Assembly: GCA_016745215.1 (NCBI GenBank) | Contig: CP050890.1 | Coordinates: 5,394,001-5,458,000, forward strand | Direction of reading: 5' to 3' | Length of the DNA: 64,000 nt | DNA from: Thiohalocapsa sp. PB-PSB1 | GTDB taxonomy: Bacteria; Pseudomonadota; Gammaproteobacteria; Chromatiales; Chromatiaceae | Shown here: positions 18,242-26,415 of the stretch, in pieces | Numbering within the stretch: the first letter of the stretch is position 1 | Layout of the letters: every line of letters begins with the position of its first letter | Program-made: the position numbers and the translations under genes | Notes under the pieces: model-generated | What the model was told of the DNA's origin: nothing | Seen by the model: the letters and a program-made list of their open reading frames with translations, nothing else | The model's database searches: none

Positions 18242-19339
18242 TTGGCCGAAACCACCGAGCAACCACGCATTCTCGTCGTCGAAGACGAGGCCAGCACGCG
18301 CGCGTTCGTGTCCAGAGTGCTGGCACGCAAGGGCTATTTGGTATACACCGCGATCGACGGTACTGAAGCCCTCGCGCAGGCAAACCAGTATGCCCCGGAC
18401 CTGATTCTGCTGGATGTGATGCTACCGCATACCGACGGTTATACGGTTTGTCAGGAACTGAAACGGACGTCGGCAACCCGCGATATCCCGGTGATCTTCC
18501 TGACAGCCATTGATGATGCGCAAGGGATGCTGCGCGGATTCGACGTAGGCGGTGTCGATTATATCGTCAAGCCCTTCGAGGTATCCGTTTTGTTTGCGCG
18601 GGTACGCACCCATAGCACACTTTACAGGCTTTCGAATAGGCTGAAGCTTGCACTTGACGAACGCACCGCGCACTTGGAGCAGGCAAATCGCCGGTTGCAC
18701 GAGTTGAATGTGGAAATGACTCTGATCGAGGCGCGCCAGCGCCAGCGACTGGCTCAGGATCTGCACGATACTGCAATCCAGCAACTGGTGTTGGCGAGCA
18801 TCATCGCTGATGACGATCGGAATCTTGTGGCGCGCAGACCGCAGTTACAGGAATTAATACAAGGCTCGCTCCAGCAGCTGCGTAGCCTGGTATTTGAACT
18901 CAGCCCTCCGATGCTGCGCCAATCCGGTCTGTATCCAGCCCTTGAATGGCTGGCCCAGCAGATCATCAGGCAATGGGGGCTGAATGTCGACTGCGATTTG
19001 CAGGGTGAGCCCGTTATCCTGCCAGAAGCGTTGGCAGTCACCTTGTTTCAGGGCGTCCGCGAACTGTTGATCAATGTTGCAAAGCACGCCGACGCTGAGA
19101 ACGCCTGGGTTAGCGTACGTTTCCTGCCGCTGTTGCTGGAGATCGGCGTCGAGGACGATGGCCGCGGTTTTGCCAGATCGGATATCGATGTCGGTGGTTT
19201 CGGGCTTGACAGCCTGCGCTCCCGGATCGAACTCCTCGGTGGCAGCACCGAAATTGAAGGGCGGACGCCACGAGGTACGCGCGTACGCCTGCGTGTGCCC
19301 GTCGCGCAATTCGATGCATCCAATGGAAATCTTCACTGA
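18242..19339 (+). CDS. Receiver domain fused to NarL-type (HisKA_3) sensor kinase
   Basis: 365 residues with a TTG start preceded by GAAGGTGG. Residues 8-122 are a receiver domain: acidic DE in VVEDEAS, phospho-acceptor Asp58 in LILLDVMLP, Thr in IFLTA, Lys110 in DYIVKPFE. A coiled linker follows. Residues 162-230 are a HisKA_3 dimerisation domain with His175 in RLAQDLHDTAIQQL. The HATPase_c domain has the N box in RELLINVAKHADA and the G box in EDDGRGF. Receiver-first kinases of this kind are fed by an upstream Hpt or kinase, here plausibly the adjacent Hpt protein. No output regulator gene is adjacent. Confidence 0.92.
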   Translation: MAETTEQPRILVVEDEASTRAFVSRVLARKGYLVYTAIDGTEALAQANQYAPDLILLDVMLPHTDGYTVCQELKRTSATRDIPVIFLTAIDDAQGMLRGFDVGGVDYIVKPFEVSVLFARVRTHSTLYRLSNRLKLALDERTAHLEQANRRLHELNVEMTLIEARQRQRLAQDLHDTAIQQLVLASIIADDDRNLVARRPQLQELIQGSLQQLRSLVFELSPPMLRQSGLYPALEWLAQQIIRQWGLNVDCDLQGEPVILPEALAVTLFQGVRELLINVAKHADAENAWVSVRFLPLLLEIGVEDDGRGFARSDIDVGGFGLDSLRSRIELLGGSTEIEGRTPRGTRVRLRVPVAQFDASNGNLH

Positions 19340-19393
19340 ACTCGCGCCGATTCGAGTTTTGTATGCTGATACGCGACAAGCGGAGGGCTTCTC

Positions 19394-19573
19394 TTGACTA
19401 TTGAAGTGACCGGTATTCTTGGTCTGATCCATCTGGTTATCACCGTATATGCTCTGGTGCGGATCTTTCAGAGCAATGCGGGTACCGGCTCGAAAGTGCT
19501 CTGGACCGTGCTGATCCTGCTGTTGCCCGTACTCGGGCTGATTCTCTGGTTATTGTTTGGTCCAAAGGGATAA
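19394..19573 (+). CDS. Small PLDc_N-type membrane protein
   Basis: 59 residues starting at TTG 19394, with GGAGGG six bases upstream fixing the start. Two hydrophobic helices (ILGLIHLVITVYALVRIF and VLWTVLILLLPVLGLILWLL) end in FGPKG, the pattern of the phospholipase D N-terminal (PF13396) domain found alone as a tiny membrane protein. Function of the stand-alone form is unknown. It could be cotranscribed with the kinase 54 bases upstream. Confidence 0.8.
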   Translation: MTIEVTGILGLIHLVITVYALVRIFQSNAGTGSKVLWTVLILLLPVLGLILWLLFGPKG

Positions 19574-19798
19574 TGCTTCCGACAGCCTGATCATACTCCG
19601 TCCTGACGAGAACAGCTTATGGAGGGCTGAAGATCAATTGCCGGGAACTCATGTCTACGCCAGAATTGCCAGAAAACATGATTAGGGTAAGCATGTGCAG
19701 GTACAGGGGGCCGATTCCTTGGCCCCTCCTGCCCGCTGAACCGAGATTCGACGCCAACGACTTGGGCAGTAAGACTCGGGCAGCGGGCATAGCAAGCA
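19574..19798. other. Gap with a GC hairpin
   Basis: No gene supported. GGGGCC (near 19710) and GGCCCC (near 19722) form a hairpin between the convergent small-membrane-protein and phaB genes. It lacks a T run, so it is a weak two-way terminator candidate. Confidence 0.4.
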
Positions 19799-20527
19799 TT
19801 AATACATGTGCTGACCGCCGTTCACCGAAATCGTGGAACCAGTGATGAAGCCGGACTCATCCATTGCCAGGAATGCGCAAACGCGAGCGATGTCTTCAGC
19901 ATGGCCGATTCGCCCGACCGGGATGCGCTTGATGATCTTCTCCAGTACCTGAGGCGGAACTGCACGCACCATCTCGGTGTCTACGTAGCCCGGTGCAACT
20001 GCATTCACGGTAATGCCTTTTGGGGCACACTCTTGGGCCAACGCCTTGGTAAAACCGTGAATACCGGACTTAGCCGCGGCATAGTTGACCTGGCCGTACT
20101 GACCAGCCTGTCCGTTCATGGAGCCGATGTTGATGATGCGTCCAAATTCACGCTCGCGCATACCCTGCAGCACCGCATGGGCACAACTGAAACAGGAGCT
20201 GAGATTGGTCTCGATGACTTCATGCCACTCTTGGTAACTCATTTTGTGCATCACGCCGTCGCGAGTGATACCGGCGTTGTTCACCAATATATCGATCGGT
20301 CCCAGATCCTTCTCGATCTGGGCAGCACCGGCTTGAACCGCATCATAATCACTGATATCGAACTTGTAATGTGCGATTCCGGTGCGCTCGGTGAACTCCT
20401 TCGCGGCAGCATCGTTGGACGCATAAACGGCCGCTACAGTGCAACCTTGCTCTTTCAAAGCGATGCTGATCGCTTCGCCGATGCCGCGGGTGCCGCCGGT
20501 AACCATTGCAACTCTTGACATATTCAT
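19799..20527 (-). CDS. phaB: Acetoacetyl-CoA reductase
   Basis: 242 residues. Reduces acetoacetyl-CoA to (R)-3-hydroxybutyryl-CoA with NADPH, the second step of polyhydroxybutyrate synthesis. It is a short-chain dehydrogenase with TGGTRGIGEA at residues 10-19, NNAG in DILVNNAGITRDG, catalytic Ser in NIGSMNGQAGQYGQ, and Tyr/Lys in VNYAAAKSG. The PhaB-type ending TGSTISVNGGQHMY is complete. Purines AGAGAG overlap the first ATG; the second ATG (20521) may be the true start. phaA and phaC are not in the window. Confidence 0.95.
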   Translation of the reverse strand: MNMSRVAMVTGGTRGIGEAISIALKEQGCTVAAVYASNDAAAKEFTERTGIAHYKFDISDYDAVQAGAAQIEKDLGPIDILVNNAGITRDGVMHKMSYQEWHEVIETNLSSCFSCAHAVLQGMREREFGRIINIGSMNGQAGQYGQVNYAAAKSGIHGFTKALAQECAPKGITVNAVAPGYVDTEMVRAVPPQVLEKIIKRIPVGRIGHAEDIARVCAFLAMDESGFITGSTISVNGGQHMY

Positions 20528-20791
20528 TCTCTCTTTAGTGGGTGGGTCGTGTCGAATGTTTGTTTGCGACGTTTGTTCGCCGGGCAGATGTTAACCCAGT
20601 CGGTTGCGATTTGCGTAGTACATACTATCCAGCTAGGTCGCATCTGTCGCACTGGGGTCGATTGGCTAGAATAAAAGGTGGTGACCCGGAATCCGAGCCA
20701 TGGTAGCAACATCGATGTCCACATCAGTCGCCATAAGCCTGACACGAATGCGGCATCTGGCGCCAAGGTCGATGCAGAGGAGAAAAAAAGT

Positions 20792-21568
20792 ATGTTGTCT
20801 CGAGAACGCTTTACCGCAGTGGTGACGACACTGTTCGTCTGGAGTCTGGCCGGCGCGCTGTTCGGTGGGCTCTTCATTGGTTTGTATCAGGTGCTGACGG
20901 TATTGGGTCTCAGCGACTGGCAACCAGTGGTGGTGGGGTCCGTGGCCGCGGCCATGACCACCGCTGCCTTCTATAGCGCGATGCCGGTGGCGATGGTGGG
21001 AGCGGCAGCCGGGGTGGTCGCATCCATCGGCTATCTGATCGTCTTTGGGCAACGGGTTGAGTTGTCGACAATCGCTATAACCGCAACGAGTGCCGGACTG
21101 ATCGCCGGCTCATTCTATTCTTGGATGGTGCGGCGCAACGCGCGCCCGCTAGCAGAGACCTTGACCGGATTGCTGGCCGGGTTAGGCGCTGGTGTTATTC
21201 TGTCGGTGGTGCTGATGCTCTATCCGCAGCCGGTTGGCCCATTGGTCATGGCGGCGGGTATCGTCGCCCTGGTGGGCGCTTTATTTCAGCTCAACGAGCA
21301 TTGGATTGTACAGGCCTGCCATGGCTGGCTTCCGGATGGGCTCGCGGCACCGCTGGTATCAGCGTTGATTGCCGGCGTTATCGGGGCAAGTATCTGGATT
21401 ATGGGTGGTACCGCCGCCGCGGCCCTAGACATGGAAACCAAGGATGCAATCGAGCGTGTGTTGAACGACATTCCTCTAGGATTCCTGGGTGGCCTGCTGG
21501 GAGGGGTCGTGACCGGAATGGTTCTGGAACTGCTCGGATTCCGCATTGAGAATCACGAAATGGTCTGA
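20792..21568 (+). CDS. Polytopic membrane protein of unknown function
   Basis: 258 residues from ATG 20792, chosen because GAGGAG lies eight bases upstream; the frame stays open to 20678. About seven to eight hydrophobic segments (VVTTLFVWSLAGALFGGLFI, PVAMVGAAAGVVASIGYLIV, ELSTIAITATSAGLIAGSFY, LTGLLAGLGAGVILSVVLML, PLVMAAGIVALVGALFQL, LVSALIAGVIGASIWIMGGT, and GFLGGLLGGVVTGMVLELL). Many glycines suggest tightly packed helices. I do not recognise a transporter family. Confidence 0.8.
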   Translation: MLSRERFTAVVTTLFVWSLAGALFGGLFIGLYQVLTVLGLSDWQPVVVGSVAAAMTTAAFYSAMPVAMVGAAAGVVASIGYLIVFGQRVELSTIAITATSAGLIAGSFYSWMVRRNARPLAETLTGLLAGLGAGVILSVVLMLYPQPVGPLVMAAGIVALVGALFQLNEHWIVQACHGWLPDGLAAPLVSALIAGVIGASIWIMGGTAAAALDMETKDAIERVLNDIPLGFLGGLLGGVVTGMVLELLGFRIENHEMV

Positions 21569-21620
21569 ATATCGATTGCTCTTCATCAAAAGTCCAGAGT
21601 TCGCGTCGAACTCTGAACTC

Positions 21621-21729
21621 AGGCAATTTCTATCGAGAAATACACCACATGACTTATCTTATCGTCCGCCTTCGCGAAGGCGGACGAGAATCCGGAGCCA
21701 ATTGGTCTGTTTCTCTCCGGCAATCGCCT
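21621..21729. repeat. Miniature element, copy B (109 bp)
   Basis: Begins AGGCAATTTCTATCGAGAAA and ends TTTCTCTCCGGCAATCGCCT. The centre is a perfect palindrome CGTCCGCCTTC/GAAGGCGGACG. It is the shortest copy and lies between the convergent membrane-protein and Cache genes, where it could end transcription in both directions. Confidence 0.75.
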
Positions 21730-21766
21730 CATCACTCTCGGCTGATCGCCTGTGATTATTCAACCT

Positions 21767-22261
21767 TTACTTATAGGCTCCAACACCGCAAAAGAAACCG
21801 GCTTCATTGACCATCACGTAGCTGGTCTTGGCCTTGACCTCGTCACTGCCTGGATAGGGCCAGTTGTAGTCAACCCAGCCTTGCCCGGAATCCTGGGCGA
21901 CATTGACCATCTCTTCGAACAACTCGTCGCCGTACTTGTTGAAGTCCAGCAGATTTTCGCCAACCAATTCCGGCTTGACGGCATGCGACAGCATGACACC
22001 GTCCATATCCATACAGAAAACATAAAGATCTTTTTCTTTAAAGCCGCCATCGTCGGCTGCAAAGACGGCAAAGGCCTCGTCTGGCCCCATTTCATCGACG
22101 GCGGCTTTCGCTTTGGCTGACATTGCCTTGGCCTCATCGGGGGTAGCCATGTCTCCAGCCATCGTGACGCCGGCAAACAGCAGCAGGGCCGCAACGCCTG
22201 CAAAGGCAAGCGCGGCAATGCTGACAAAAGTCAGCGCGGTGTTAGTAACGATCTTATTCAT
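21767..22261 (-). CDS. Secreted single-Cache sensor-like protein
   Basis: 164 residues. N-terminal hydrophobic segment ALTFVSIAALAFAGVAALLL then a likely signal cut after TMAGDMA. Residues 50-160 have the single-Cache (sCache_2) pattern: KAKAAVDEMGPDEAFAVFA, DLYVFCMDMDGVMLSHAVKP, ELVGENLLDFNKYGDELFEE, WVDYNWPYPGSDEVKAKTSY. Stand-alone secreted Cache proteins may bind small organic acids for a separate receptor. Divergent from amtB; not obviously co-regulated with it. Confidence 0.85.
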   Translation of the reverse strand: MNKIVTNTALTFVSIAALAFAGVAALLLFAGVTMAGDMATPDEAKAMSAKAKAAVDEMGPDEAFAVFAADDGGFKEKDLYVFCMDMDGVMLSHAVKPELVGENLLDFNKYGDELFEEMVNVAQDSGQGWVDYNWPYPGSDEVKAKTSYVMVNEAGFFCGVGAYK

Positions 22262-22401
22262 TATCTATCCTCTCTTTTGTTATGGTGGGCTGATGACGTT
22301 AACGCAATGCGTTGCCAGGGTCCAGCGCTGAAACTGGATGGCGACACGCACCCCGTGTGCCAATGTAGTCGCATAACCGCATTGAGCCCTGTCACAGCCC
22401 A

Positions 22402-22437
22402 TGCACCACAGATGTGCGATTTGTCGTAGATTGGTGC
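22402..22437 (+). promoter_or_regulatory. Possible NtrC binding region upstream of amtB
   Basis: TGCACC-N5-TGTGCG at 22402-22418 resembles the NtrC consensus TGCACC-N5-GGTGCA, and another GGTGCG half-site follows at 22433-22438. The spacing of about 150-170 bases to the sigma-54 promoter is normal for enhancer sites. Inference from motif only. Confidence 0.45.
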
Positions 22438-22571
22438 GATAAACCAACGCCACCGGGCCGATTCATGCTCGTTAACCATTCCGCCGGCCTTAATCAACCT
22501 TTGCGGCAAGACAATCCTTTGGCGATCGCCATGGCCTGAAATTCAGGCTTCCCAGGGAAATCCCTCATATT

Positions 22572-22587
22572 TGGCATGGTTCCTGCT
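22572..22587 (+). promoter_or_regulatory. Sigma-54 promoter of amtB
   Basis: TGGCATG-GTTC-CTGCT fits the -24/-12 consensus TGGCACG-N4-TTGCW, with GG and GC separated by exactly ten bases. It lies 35 bases before the GTG start. A CTATAAT overlaps its 3' edge and might serve sigma-70 as well. Confidence 0.8.
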
Positions 22588-22621
22588 ATAATAGCAACAT
22601 TTGACCAAACAGGAGATCATA

Positions 22622-23827
22622 GTGGAACAGCTGCAGTCCGGTGCCGACGTGCTCTTTATCCTGATCGGCGCCATCATGGTGCTGGCCATGCACGCAGGAT
22701 TCGCCTTTCTCGAGGTGGGCACGGTGCGGGCCAAGAATCAGGTCAATGCATTGTCGAAGATCATGAGCGATTTCGCGATCTCGACTATCGCCTACTTTTT
22801 TGTCGGCTATAGCCTCGCTTACGGGGTTGACTTTTTCAGCGGCGCCGATGTACTACAGCAAAAAAATGGCTATGAACTGGTCAAATTCTTCTTCCTACTG
22901 ACCTTCGCGGCAGCGATCCCGGCGATCATCTCCGGCGGGATCGCCGAGCGCGCAAAGTTCTATCCGCAATTGATCGCCTCGATGCTGTTGGTGAGCTTGA
23001 TTTATCCGTTTTTCGAAGGTATGACCTGGAACGGCAACTTTGGCATGCAGCAGCAACTGTCGTCGCTGTTCGGCGCCGATTTCCACGATTTCGCTGGCTC
23101 CGTGGTCGTACACGCGATGGGTGGCTGGATTGCATTGGCCGCGGTTCTACTGCTAGGACCACGCTCGGGCCGCTACCGCAAAGATGGCGGCATGACCGCG
23201 CATCCCCCGTCGTCAATCCCTTTCCTGTCGTTGGGTGCCTGGACTCTGACGGTGGGCTGGTTTGGTTTTAACGTGATGTCGGCCCAAACCATCGATGCGG
23301 TCAGCGGCTTGGTTGCCGTGAATTCATTGATGGCCATGGTCGGCGGTATCCTGGCCGCGCTGATCGCCGGCAGGAATGACCCAGGCTTCCTACATAACGG
23401 TCCGCTGGCGGGGCTGGTCGCGGTTTGTGCCGGCTCGGATATCATGCACCCGCTCGGCGCATTGATCGTCGGTGCCGTGGCTGGTGCCCTCTTTGTTTAC
23501 GCCTTTACATTGACGCAGAACAAATGGCGCATTGACGATGTACTCGGTGTCTGGCCTCTGCATGGCCTCTGCGGGCTCTGGGGAGGGATCGCGGCGGGCA
23601 TTTTCGGCCTGGAGATGCTGGGCGGCACCGGCGGAGTCACCTTTTGGTCTCAGCTCGTCGGCAGCCTGATCGGCGTTGCCATTGCGCTGATTGGCGGATT
23701 CGTCATCTACGGGTTGATCAAGGCTCTGATGGGATTGCGCCTGTCGGAGGAGGAAGAATATCAAGGCGCCGATCTCAGCATCCATCGCATCACCGCCGAG
23801 CCAGACTATAACCGCGGCGAGGTGTGA
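22622..23827 (+). CDS. amtB: Ammonium transporter
   Basis: 401 residues from GTG 22622, chosen because AGGAG lies seven bases upstream (a TTG at 22601 has no site). An 11-helix Amt/Rh channel for ammonium in the inner membrane. Visible landmarks: AMHAGFAFLEVGTVRAKN, IISGGIAERAKF, the first pore His in VVVHAMGGWIAL, AGSDIMHPLGALIVG and the second pore His in VWPLHGLCGLWGG. There is no cleavable signal beyond helix 1. The cytosolic tail is short (EEEEYQGADLSIHRIT). The usual glnK partner is missing. Likely induced under nitrogen limitation through sigma-54. Confidence 0.95.
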   Translation: MEQLQSGADVLFILIGAIMVLAMHAGFAFLEVGTVRAKNQVNALSKIMSDFAISTIAYFFVGYSLAYGVDFFSGADVLQQKNGYELVKFFFLLTFAAAIPAIISGGIAERAKFYPQLIASMLLVSLIYPFFEGMTWNGNFGMQQQLSSLFGADFHDFAGSVVVHAMGGWIALAAVLLLGPRSGRYRKDGGMTAHPPSSIPFLSLGAWTLTVGWFGFNVMSAQTIDAVSGLVAVNSLMAMVGGILAALIAGRNDPGFLHNGPLAGLVAVCAGSDIMHPLGALIVGAVAGALFVYAFTLTQNKWRIDDVLGVWPLHGLCGLWGGIAAGIFGLEMLGGTGGVTFWSQLVGSLIGVAIALIGGFVIYGLIKALMGLRLSEEEEYQGADLSIHRITAEPDYNRGEV

Positions 23828-23856
23828 CCGGCTCCAACACTGAACGAAATGCTCCA

Positions 23857-24014
23857 AGGCGATTGCCGGAGAGAAACCTACCAACTGGCGCCATCTTCTC
23901 GTACGCCTTCGCGCAACGGCAGCCCGCCCATAGTTGCTCTATGGGCGGGTTGCCGCGACGTCGATACCAAAAAGAAGACAAGCCAGTTGGTCTGTTTCTC
24001 GACAGAAACCGCCT
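23857..24014. repeat. Miniature element, copy C (158 bp)
   Basis: Begins AAGGCGATTGCCGGAGAGAA and ends TTCTCGACAGAAACCGCCT. Central arms GCCCGCCCATAG and CTATGGGCGGGT form a strong hairpin. It fills the gap between the convergent amtB and DUF58 genes and touches the DUF58 stop codon. Confidence 0.8.
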
Positions 24015-25440
24015 AAAGCCGCGCCAGCCCCGCGGCCGGGTCAGCCGGATCGATCCGCAACAGCGGCGTTTGCGTGCTCTCGACGTCGACGGTCGGCTCA
24101 GCTGTCGCGATCAACAGCACACGCGGTTTCAGGCCCCATGCCTGCAGCCGATGGATCAGGTCTCTGCGCTGTTGGTCCCAAGCCAGCAGAACGCAGATGC
24201 AATTGCTCAGTTGCGCGGCATGGCTGTCGACCAATTCGCCGAGATCGGCGAAATGATTACCGCGATTTGGTTGCAGACAGGCAAGCAATTCCAGCATGGC
24301 CCGCGTGGACAGCAGACCACGGCCACCAGTGACCCTGTGAGCTTGGTCGGCAACGAACATTAGATCAAGCAGTGCATCCTGGGGCGCACCAGCCAGGGTC
24401 ATAGGCTCCAGCAAGGAACCAGCTACCGAGATGGCACACTCGAACGCCTCCTCATAGGCTGAGGCTTCAGTGTCGGTAGCGATGAAACTGTCCAGGATCA
24501 GGGCTTGGCGGCTGAAGAATTCATCTTGATACTCCTTGACCACCGGCTCGCCGCTGCGTGCCCAAGCGGCCCAATGAATGTGGCGGGGAGAATCCCCCGG
24601 CAGGTAGTCCCGCAGACCCATGAACTCCCTCGAATCACCCACCGAAGAGGCCAGATTGACGCCACCCGGCTGCAAGCGCCGATGGGTGGGCCTTGACAGA
24701 GGTGGCACGGGATAGCGCTTGGGTAACACGAGCATACGGCCGCTGCCCGGCAGCCGCGTTTCGCATCGCATCAGACCGAGCGGGTCGATGCGCGCGGCCA
24801 CTAGCGCGTCCAGATGCAACCAGCCACGACGTTTAGGAGTGATTTCAAGGGTTTGTTCAATGCGTTCGCCCGGGGCAATGACTGGTAGGCTTACGGGTAT
24901 CTGCGGTTCGGCACGCCGTCCTCGCTGTACCAGCCATTCCCAGCGCGGATAGCCGAACAGACGCTCGATCGGGTTCAGGCGCGCCTCGATTGGTGCATAT
25001 GCAGCAAGGAAAGTGGCGCGATCCGGGCGCGGATCGGGCAGTCGCTCAGCGAGGTCTAGCGTATGCATCGGTCGCTGCCCTAGATTGCGTATGCGCACCC
25101 GATAGGCGCACGGCTCGCCCAGCGTCGCATGGCGCGGCAGCCGACGCTCGCCATGGAGCGCGCGCGCGCCGCGCACAGTGCCGACCCCTGCCACCAGCAG
25201 CAAGGCGCTGCCAAGAGCGAATACCTGATATGCCGCTGTCATGCGCGTGTCGAGTCCGAACAGTCCGGCGCACAGGGTCGTCGCCAGAACGGCCTGACCA
25301 GCCTTGGTGAAGCGCCGCCGCAGCAGCTCCTGAACGCCACTGGCGATGCGCAGGTTTCGCCAGCTCCAGCTTTTGATCCAGGTTTCTGTTGCCGTGACGA
25401 TGGATTTAACTCGGTATCGGTACCTGTTCCAAACAATCAC
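24013..25440 (-). CDS. DUF58 protein (MoxR partner)
   Basis: About 475 residues; the start is uncertain because the frame is open far into the MoxR gene. GTG 25440 follows AGAGG; ATG 25458 is an alternative. Two hydrophobic helices (QAVLATTLCAGLFGL, FALGSALLLVAGVG) near the start anchor it. The DUF58 signature is REFMGLRDYLPGDSPRHIHW with WARSGEPVVKEYQDE after it, leading into a vWA-like region. DUF58 proteins work with MoxR AAA ATPases, probably in envelope protein or metallo-enzyme maturation. The overlap with MoxR by about 35 bases suggests coupling. Confidence 0.88.
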   Translation of the reverse strand: MIVWNRYRYRVKSIVTATETWIKSWSWRNLRIASGVQELLRRRFTKAGQAVLATTLCAGLFGLDTRMTAAYQVFALGSALLLVAGVGTVRGARALHGERRLPRHATLGEPCAYRVRIRNLGQRPMHTLDLAERLPDPRPDRATFLAAYAPIEARLNPIERLFGYPRWEWLVQRGRRAEPQIPVSLPVIAPGERIEQTLEITPKRRGWLHLDALVAARIDPLGLMRCETRLPGSGRMLVLPKRYPVPPLSRPTHRRLQPGGVNLASSVGDSREFMGLRDYLPGDSPRHIHWAAWARSGEPVVKEYQDEFFSRQALILDSFIATDTEASAYEEAFECAISVAGSLLEPMTLAGAPQDALLDLMFVADQAHRVTGGRGLLSTRAMLELLACLQPNRGNHFADLGELVDSHAAQLSNCICVLLAWDQQRRDLIHRLQAWGLKPRVLLIATAEPTVDVESTQTPLLRIDPADPAAGLARL

Positions 25441-26377
25441 GCACAATATCCTCTGCATCACGACCCGAATAGCGCGCCTGGGGTTCAAGTCCCAGTCGAT
25501 GGGCGATGACCGGAATCGCGACTTCGCGCACCGGCTCCGGCGGCAGATAATCGAGGCCATCAAAGAGAGCCAGTGCCTGGCCAATTTTCATCAGGGTCAG
25601 CGAAGCACGCGGGCTGGCGCCGAGGGTAACCCCATCGGCACCGCGGGTGGCCGCCACCAACGCAACGATGTACTGACGGATCGCCGCACTGACCCGTACC
25701 TGCTGCATGGCTGCGCGCAAGTGCAGGATATCTTCGGTATCCGTGCAGGCGCTGATGCGCTCCAGCGGATGGGCGCCACGTTGGTCATCGAGCAATGCGG
25801 CCTCCGCATCGCTGCCGATATAGCCGAGTCCGAAACGCAGGGCAAAACGGTCCATCTGTGCCTCGGGCAACGGGTACGTGCCATGCAATTCGATCGGGTT
25901 CTGAGTGGCGATGACAAAGAACAGGCTGTCGAGGCGACGCAACTCGCCGTCGACACTGACCTGGGACTCCCCCATGGCCTCGAGCAATGCAGATTGCGTG
26001 CGCGGTGAGGCACGGTTAATCTCGTCGGCGAGCAGGATCTGCGTAAACACCGGTCCAGGACGAAAATGAAACACATGCTCCGCAGGGTCGAAAACCGACA
26101 CCCCAAGGATGTCTGACGGCATCAGATCCGGCGTGAACTGCACTCGTTTGAACTGGCCGCGGATCGAGCGCGCTAGAGCCTTGGCCAGAGTTGTCTTGCC
26201 GGTGCCGGGGACGTCCTCGAGCAGCACGTGGCCGCCGATAGCCAGCGCGGCCAGCAACCAGCGTATGGCTTGCTCCTGCTCGCGCATGACCCGGCGCAGA
26301 TTGCCGCCAAGCGCCATGACGGTGCGCAGGGCGCGATCCCGATCGGGTGCGGCTGCTGGATACAGCGGTGTGGACAT
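25406..26377 (-). CDS. MoxR-family AAA ATPase
   Basis: 323 residues. Walker A is EDVPGTGKTTLAKALA, Walker B is QILLADEINRASPRTQSALL, sensor 1 is FFVIATQNPIE, and sensor 2 lies in GASPRASLTLM. AAA_3 and AAA_lid_2 domains are complete. MoxR ATPases act as chaperones with DUF58/vWA proteins. Forms an operon with the DUF58 gene. An insertion sequence with an AGTAT duplication now sits only 43 bases upstream of the start, so the original promoter and any upstream operon genes have been separated from it. Confidence 0.95.
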   Translation of the reverse strand: MSTPLYPAAAPDRDRALRTVMALGGNLRRVMREQEQAIRWLLAALAIGGHVLLEDVPGTGKTTLAKALARSIRGQFKRVQFTPDLMPSDILGVSVFDPAEHVFHFRPGPVFTQILLADEINRASPRTQSALLEAMGESQVSVDGELRRLDSLFFVIATQNPIELHGTYPLPEAQMDRFALRFGLGYIGSDAEAALLDDQRGAHPLERISACTDTEDILHLRAAMQQVRVSAAIRQYIVALVAATRGADGVTLGASPRASLTLMKIGQALALFDGLDYLPPEPVREVAIPVIAHRLGLEPQARYSGRDAEDIVRDCLEQVPIPS

Positions 26378-26415
26378 ACTTGCTTGCAGGGCTCGGTATT
26401 GATCAGAAAAGCGTC

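Noticed and set aside
22601..22621. TTG 22601 as amtB start
   Set aside because: No ribosome site before it; AGGAG sits inside the extension and fits GTG 22622.
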